A program made the position numbers and the translations under genes. Below the pieces are notes generated by a model. The model was not told the origin of the DNA, did no database searches, and worked only from the letters and a program-made list of their open reading frames with translations. A stretch of DNA of 64,000 nt. Source: Arthrobacter sp. PAMC25284 (lineage in GTDB: Bacteria > Actinomycetota > Actinomycetes > Actinomycetales > Micrococcaceae). Positions 60,097 through 64,000 of the stretch are shown here, one piece after another. Position 1 is the stretch's first letter. Each line of letters opens with the position of its first letter. The stretch lies in assembly GCF_019443425.1 (NCBI RefSeq), contig NZ_CP080382.1, positions 2,480,001 through 2,544,000 on the forward strand. Direction: 5' to 3'.

Positions 60097-61797
60097 ATGG
60101 CCGCTCCGGACTTCTCCGCAGAGCAGGCCTCGGCCTCCCGGCGGCCTCTGATCATGCGCTATGCCGCACGTTCCGACGTCGGACGTGTGCGCGCCAAGAA
60201 TGACGACTCCGCCTACGTCGGTCGCCACCTTGCCGTCGTGGCGGACGGCATGGGTGGCCACGCCGGCGGCGATGTGGCCTCTGCTGCGACCATCCTGGAC
60301 ATGATCCATCTCGATCACGACCGCTACGAAGGCGATGCTGCCACGGTCCTCGCCGACGAGATCCAGACGGCGAATTCCCTGCTCTCCGAGCTGGTTCACA
60401 TCAATCCCAAACTGGCCGGGATGGGCACCACCGTCACCGCCCTGTTGTTGGCCGAGGGCAAACTCCACATCGCCCATATCGGCGATTCCCGCGCCTATCG
60501 TCTGCGCAACGGAGAATTCGAGCAGGTCAGCGTGGACCATACCTTTGTCCAGCGGCTTATTGACGAAGGACGATTGCGTCCGGAAGAGGCGGAAACCCAC
60601 CCGCACAAGAACGTTCTGATGCGCGTGCTCGGCGACGTGGACGCGAGCCCGGAACTGGACGTCGACACGCTCGATGTCCAGCCCGGTGAACGCTGGCTCC
60701 TGTGCTCCGACGGCCTGAACTACGTCGCCGGCCACGTCGTGGAGCGGATGGTGAGGGAGACGAAGGACCTCCGGGAGTGTGTTGAAATCCTCGTTGACCT
60801 CACCCTCGAAGCCGGCGCTCCCGACAACGTGACGATCGTAATGCTCGATATCGCCGAGCAAACGCCCGACGACGTGCGCACTGCGGCCGTCGACATCGTC
60901 CCCGCCCACGCCGCACCGGCCGCCCCCGCCGCACCGCAAACCACGGGGAGCACCTACTCCGCTCAGCCGGCGAGCAACGACGGGTCGCCGGCATCGGCGG
61001 TCACTGATCCGGCCGAAGACGCCGCCCGGACTCCGGTACCGGATGCCACCGCGGCCGGAGGCACTGAAGGTGACGAGCAGAAGTCCGCCAGCGCGGCCAC
61101 TGATCCACATCTTGGCGAGCATCTCTCCGCCGCCGTTCTGCGCGAAGAGCTCTCAACGCGCCCGCACGAACTTGTCGGTGCAGCCGCCACCGCCGCGGAA
61201 TCCGGATCCATTCCTGCCATCGCCGGTCGCACCGTGGCCCGCAGGGCCGCCACTGTCCTGACGCACAAGTCGGAGCAGGCCCGTGACGACGTCGAATACT
61301 ACCGGCCGGCAGCCCGACCCCGGCGCTGGCTGACCGCGTCCGTGGCAGCCGCCCTGGTCGCGTTGCTGGGTCTTGGCCTGTGGCTCGGCTATGCCTGGAC
61401 GCAGACCCGGTATTACATTGGCGAACAAGACCAGCGCGTCGCTATCTTCAACGGTGTTTCCCAGCGACTGGGTCCCATCCAGCTCTCCACCCTCGAAATG
61501 GTGACCGATATCCGGATGTCAGACCTGCCCGAATTTTCGCAGCAGCGCGTGCGCCAAACAGTTCCGGCCCGCGATCTCTATGACGCCCAGCGGATCGTGA
61601 AAAACCTCGAGGAGACCGGCACTACGGCCCCCGCCACGGCGTGTGTGACTTCCTCTCCTGCCGCCACGCCCACAGGATCACCGGCCAGCGCCGGCGCCAC
61701 GGCCCCGCCCCAAGCGACGGCCGAGCCCGGAGCATCCGGCCCGGCACAGCCGACGGCCTCACCAGCCCCTTCCCCGACGTGTGAGGTGGCCAAGTGA
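60097..61797 (+). CDS. pstP: PP2C-family Ser/Thr phosphatase PstP
   Basis: A 566-residue phosphatase that reverses PknA/PknB signalling. Catalytic PP2C domain (about 20-255: VADGMGGHAGGDVASAATIL, GMGTTVTALLLAEG, HIGDSRAYRLRNGEFEQVSV, LLCSDGLNYVAGH, GAPDNVTIVMLD) with the metal aspartates. A long Ala/Pro-rich linker follows, one membrane helix near residue 415 (LTASVAAALVALLGLGLWLG), and an outside domain with a Thr/Pro-rich end. The stop overlaps the rodA start as GTGA. Confidence 0.95.
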   Translation: MAAPDFSAEQASASRRPLIMRYAARSDVGRVRAKNDDSAYVGRHLAVVADGMGGHAGGDVASAATILDMIHLDHDRYEGDAATVLADEIQTANSLLSELVHINPKLAGMGTTVTALLLAEGKLHIAHIGDSRAYRLRNGEFEQVSVDHTFVQRLIDEGRLRPEEAETHPHKNVLMRVLGDVDASPELDVDTLDVQPGERWLLCSDGLNYVAGHVVERMVRETKDLRECVEILVDLTLEAGAPDNVTIVMLDIAEQTPDDVRTAAVDIVPAHAAPAAPAAPQTTGSTYSAQPASNDGSPASAVTDPAEDAARTPVPDATAAGGTEGDEQKSASAATDPHLGEHLSAAVLREELSTRPHELVGAAATAAESGSIPAIAGRTVARRAATVLTHKSEQARDDVEYYRPAARPRRWLTASVAAALVALLGLGLWLGYAWTQTRYYIGEQDQRVAIFNGVSQRLGPIQLSTLEMVTDIRMSDLPEFSQQRVRQTVPARDLYDAQRIVKNLEETGTTAPATACVTSSPAATPTGSPASAGATAPPQATAEPGASGPAQPTASPAPSPTCEVAK

Positions 61798-63248
61798 CAA
61801 CTATTGAAACCGCACCCAAGCCCCGCCGGAATGTGGAGTTGGTGCTTCTGGTCCTGGCCCTCGCCGTCGGCATTGGCGCCAACGCCCTCGTCGGGGTTGA
61901 CCGCCAGAAGGCCTTCGATACGGACTTCTGGTTCCAATCCAGCCTCCTGGCCGCCGCGGCGCTGGCCTTCCATGTGGTTCTCCGGATCCGCGCTAAATAT
62001 GCCGATCCGGTAATACTTCCGATTGTGGTCGCGCTCAACGGCTTGGGGCTCGCCATGATCCACCGCCTTGACCGGGTCGGAGAAGACACGGGCAACAACC
62101 AGTTGCGGTGGACCGTCGTTGCCATGGCGGTGTCGATTGCAGTGATCTGGTTCCTCAAGGACCATCGCATGCTGCGCCGCTTCACTTACATTTCCCTGGC
62201 CGTCAGCGCGTTGCTGCTGGTGCTGCCGCTCGTTCCGGGCATCAGCGCCGGCGAAATCCTCGGTGCCAGCGTCTGGATCCGGGTCGGATCGATGACTTTC
62301 CAGCCGGGCGAAATCGCCAAGATTACGCTCGCGATATTTTTTGCCGGGTATTTGTCGTCGAACCGGGACCTGATTCTCCTGGCCGGACGCAAAATCGGCC
62401 CGCTCCAGTTCCCTCGGTTCAAAGATCTGGGCCCAATGATCACGGCATGGCTTGTGAGCATCGGCGTGCTGGTGTTCCAGCGTGACCTTGGCTCCTCCAT
62501 CCTGTTCTTCGGCTTGTTCCTCGTGATGATCTACGTGGCTACGAGCCGAATCAGCTGGGTCATCATCGGCGTGGTGCTGATGGCCGGCGGTGGTTTTGTG
62601 GCGTCGAGGGTTTTCTCCCACGTCGCCCTCCGGATCGACGGCTGGGTCAATGCCTTCACCGAGGAGGTCTACGGCCGCGCCTACGGCGGCAGCCTCCAAA
62701 TCGTGGAGGGCCTGTTCGGGATGGCGAACGGGGGGCTGGTTGGCACCGGCCTCGGCCAGGGCAGACCCAACCTGGTTCCTTTCGCCAACAGCGACATGAT
62801 CATCGCCTCCTTCGGCGAGGAACTCGGCCTGATCGGGCTCTTCGCTATTGTGCTGATGTACCTACTGCTGTTCACCCGCGGATTCCGCGCCGCACTGGGC
62901 ACCCGGGACGCCTTCGGCAAACTGCTGGCAACAGGGCTCTCGTTCGCCATCGCGCTGCAGTGCTTTGTTGTGATCGGCGGTGTCACCCGCCTCATTCCGC
63001 TCACTGGACTTACAACCCCCTTCCTCGCAGCCGGCGGGTCCTCCCTGCTGGCCAACTGGATCATCGTCGGGTTGCTGCTCATGATCTCCCACACGGCACG
63101 CGGTCCGGTAGACACCACCCCGCTGGCGCCCGGTGAAATACCCGACGCCAAAGAAGCCATCCCGGAACCGCCGTCGCGGTCCACAGCGGCCGCCGGTGCC
63201 GGCCGCACCAGTCCAGACGCTCACACCGAGGCGGTAAGTCAACTGTGA
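61794..63248 (+). CDS. rodA: SEDS-family peptidoglycan glycosyltransferase RodA
   Basis: A 484-residue protein with about ten to twelve membrane helices that polymerises lipid II at the growing wall. Family marks IRVGSMTFQPGEIAKITLAI, VFQRDLGSSILFFGLFLVMI and GLGQGRPNLVPFANSDMIIA with FGEELGLIG. The last 50 residues are Pro/Ala/Ser-rich and cytoplasmic. Start GTG at 61794 overlaps pstP; its stop overlaps pbpA. Works with the class B penicillin-binding protein encoded next. Confidence 0.95.
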   Translation: MTTIETAPKPRRNVELVLLVLALAVGIGANALVGVDRQKAFDTDFWFQSSLLAAAALAFHVVLRIRAKYADPVILPIVVALNGLGLAMIHRLDRVGEDTGNNQLRWTVVAMAVSIAVIWFLKDHRMLRRFTYISLAVSALLLVLPLVPGISAGEILGASVWIRVGSMTFQPGEIAKITLAIFFAGYLSSNRDLILLAGRKIGPLQFPRFKDLGPMITAWLVSIGVLVFQRDLGSSILFFGLFLVMIYVATSRISWVIIGVVLMAGGGFVASRVFSHVALRIDGWVNAFTEEVYGRAYGGSLQIVEGLFGMANGGLVGTGLGQGRPNLVPFANSDMIIASFGEELGLIGLFAIVLMYLLLFTRGFRAALGTRDAFGKLLATGLSFAIALQCFVVIGGVTRLIPLTGLTTPFLAAGGSSLLANWIIVGLLLMISHTARGPVDTTPLAPGEIPDAKEAIPEPPSRSTAAAGAGRTSPDAHTEAVSQL

Positions 63249-64000
63249 ACCAGGCCATCCGCAACGCATGGATCGCCGCGATCGCCATGTTCGCGCTTAT
63301 TTTCGGTGCCCTCAGCTTTGTCCAGGTCATAGGGGCGGACGAACTACAGGCCAACGCCTGGAACAAGCGCGCGATCCTCCAGAATTACTGCAACGACCGC
63401 GGCGCAATCATCGTCGGCGGCACGCCCGTCGCCCAGTCCGTGGCCGGCTCGGAAACATGCAAATTCCAGCGCAGCTACACCCAGCCCGAGTTGTATGCCG
63501 GCATCACCGGCTACTTCTCCAAGAATTACGGACTAACGGGCCCTGGAGCGGTCAATGGATGGCCAGCTCGCAGGCAGCTCCGACCAGCTTTTTCTGGATC
63601 GGATCGGCCAGCTCTTCCTTGGAAAGCAGCCCAAGGGAGCATCCGTCGAGCTCACCATAGACCCGGCGATCCAGAAGCTCGCCTACGACCTCATCCCGGA
63701 TGGCCAGCGCGGGTCTATCGTGGTGACCAATCCCAAGACCGGTGCCATCCTGGCAATGGTATCCAAACCGTCCTATGACCCGAACCTGATCGCTACGCAG
63801 GATCCCGAGGCCGAGGCCGCTAATTTCACCGAACTCAACCAGGTTCCCGGCATCAACCTCAATCAGTCGGTGAGCGGTCCGACCGGAGCGCTGCTGGCGC
63901 CCGGATCTGTGTTCAAGCTCGTCGACACCGCGGCCGCCCTCAGCTCAGGCAAGTACAACAAGGACAGCCAACTGCCCAACCCGGCACAAATGGCCTTCCC
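63245..64000 (+). CDS. pbpA: Class B penicillin-binding protein PbpA, 3' end outside window, frameshifted
   Basis: A transpeptidase partner of RodA. N-terminal anchor helix (WIAAIAMFALIFGALSFVQV), then RGAIIVGGTPVAQSV. One extra base at 63538-63543 (GGGCCC) breaks the frame; removal gives YGLTGLERSMDGQLAGSSDQ and then VELTIDPAIQKLAYDLIPDG. The serine nucleophile lies in LLAPGSVFKLVDTAAAL (SxxK) close to the window edge. The remaining transpeptidase domain runs past position 64000. Confidence 0.92.

Overview
The window is GC-rich actinobacterial chromosome, most likely Arthrobacter, Pseudarthrobacter or a close Micrococcaceae relative. The uricase, dimethylglycine oxidase and creatinase read very much like Arthrobacter enzymes as I remember them. 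The right end carries the fhaA-fhaB-pstP-rodA-pbpA operon with a tRNA-Leu beside it, an arrangement typical of actinobacterial chromosomes near the origin. No CRISPR array, prophage or intact insertion sequence is visible.

Layout. (1) 0-2.7 kb: uricase and a xanthine/uracil-type permease on the minus strand. Ahead of uricase is a long structured leader with its own intrinsic terminator. (2) 2.7-11.6 kb: a tight minus-strand operon, glyA-soxB-soxD-soxA-soxG-sdaA-purU, that takes sarcosine to glycine, serine and pyruvate and recycles the C1 units. (3) 11.7-22.8 kb: GntR and IclR regulators, a Rieske oxygenase with reductase and ferredoxin (glycine betaine demethylation type), dimethylglycine oxidase, an MHS-family transporter, creatinase and a second IclR. 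Betaine, dimethylglycine and creatine would all feed sarcosine to block 2. (4) 22.8-37.8 kb: ureide and purine catabolism: PucR, two NCS1 permeases, a PuuE-like deacetylase, HIU hydrolase, OHCU decarboxylase, an AmiS/UreI-type channel, a hydantoin racemase-like protein and allantoinase. Pyruvate dehydrogenase aceE, an SDR and decayed fragments are embedded. (5) 37.8-39.8 kb: four small genes that look leaderless, including a LysR-type effector-domain protein without a DNA-binding domain. (6) 39.8-47.7 kb: a 5-oxoprolinase cluster: NRAMP-like transporter, DUF1445 protein, GntR, biotin carboxylase, fused PxpB-PxpC, PxpA. (7) 47.7-58.3 kb: glyoxalase-like protein, glgX, a patch of small membrane or secreted proteins with a decayed serine recombinase, and a putrescine oxidase/permease/TetR set. 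(8) 58.4 kb to the end: tRNA-Leu(CAG) and the cell-wall and signalling operon, running off the edge.

Two things stand out. Twelve genes carry single-base insertions (13 in all) in runs of G or C. Removing the extra bases restores full-length, recognisable proteins every time, so these look like sequencing errors rather than real pseudogenes. Three families of short palindromes recur at the catabolic promoters: TTCC-N7-GGAA at purine genes and aceE, TTGCG/CGCAA at betaine and creatine genes, and TTGTT-N-AACAA at oxoprolinase genes. They suggest three local regulons. The most interesting unexplained element is the uricase leader, which folds like a riboswitch.
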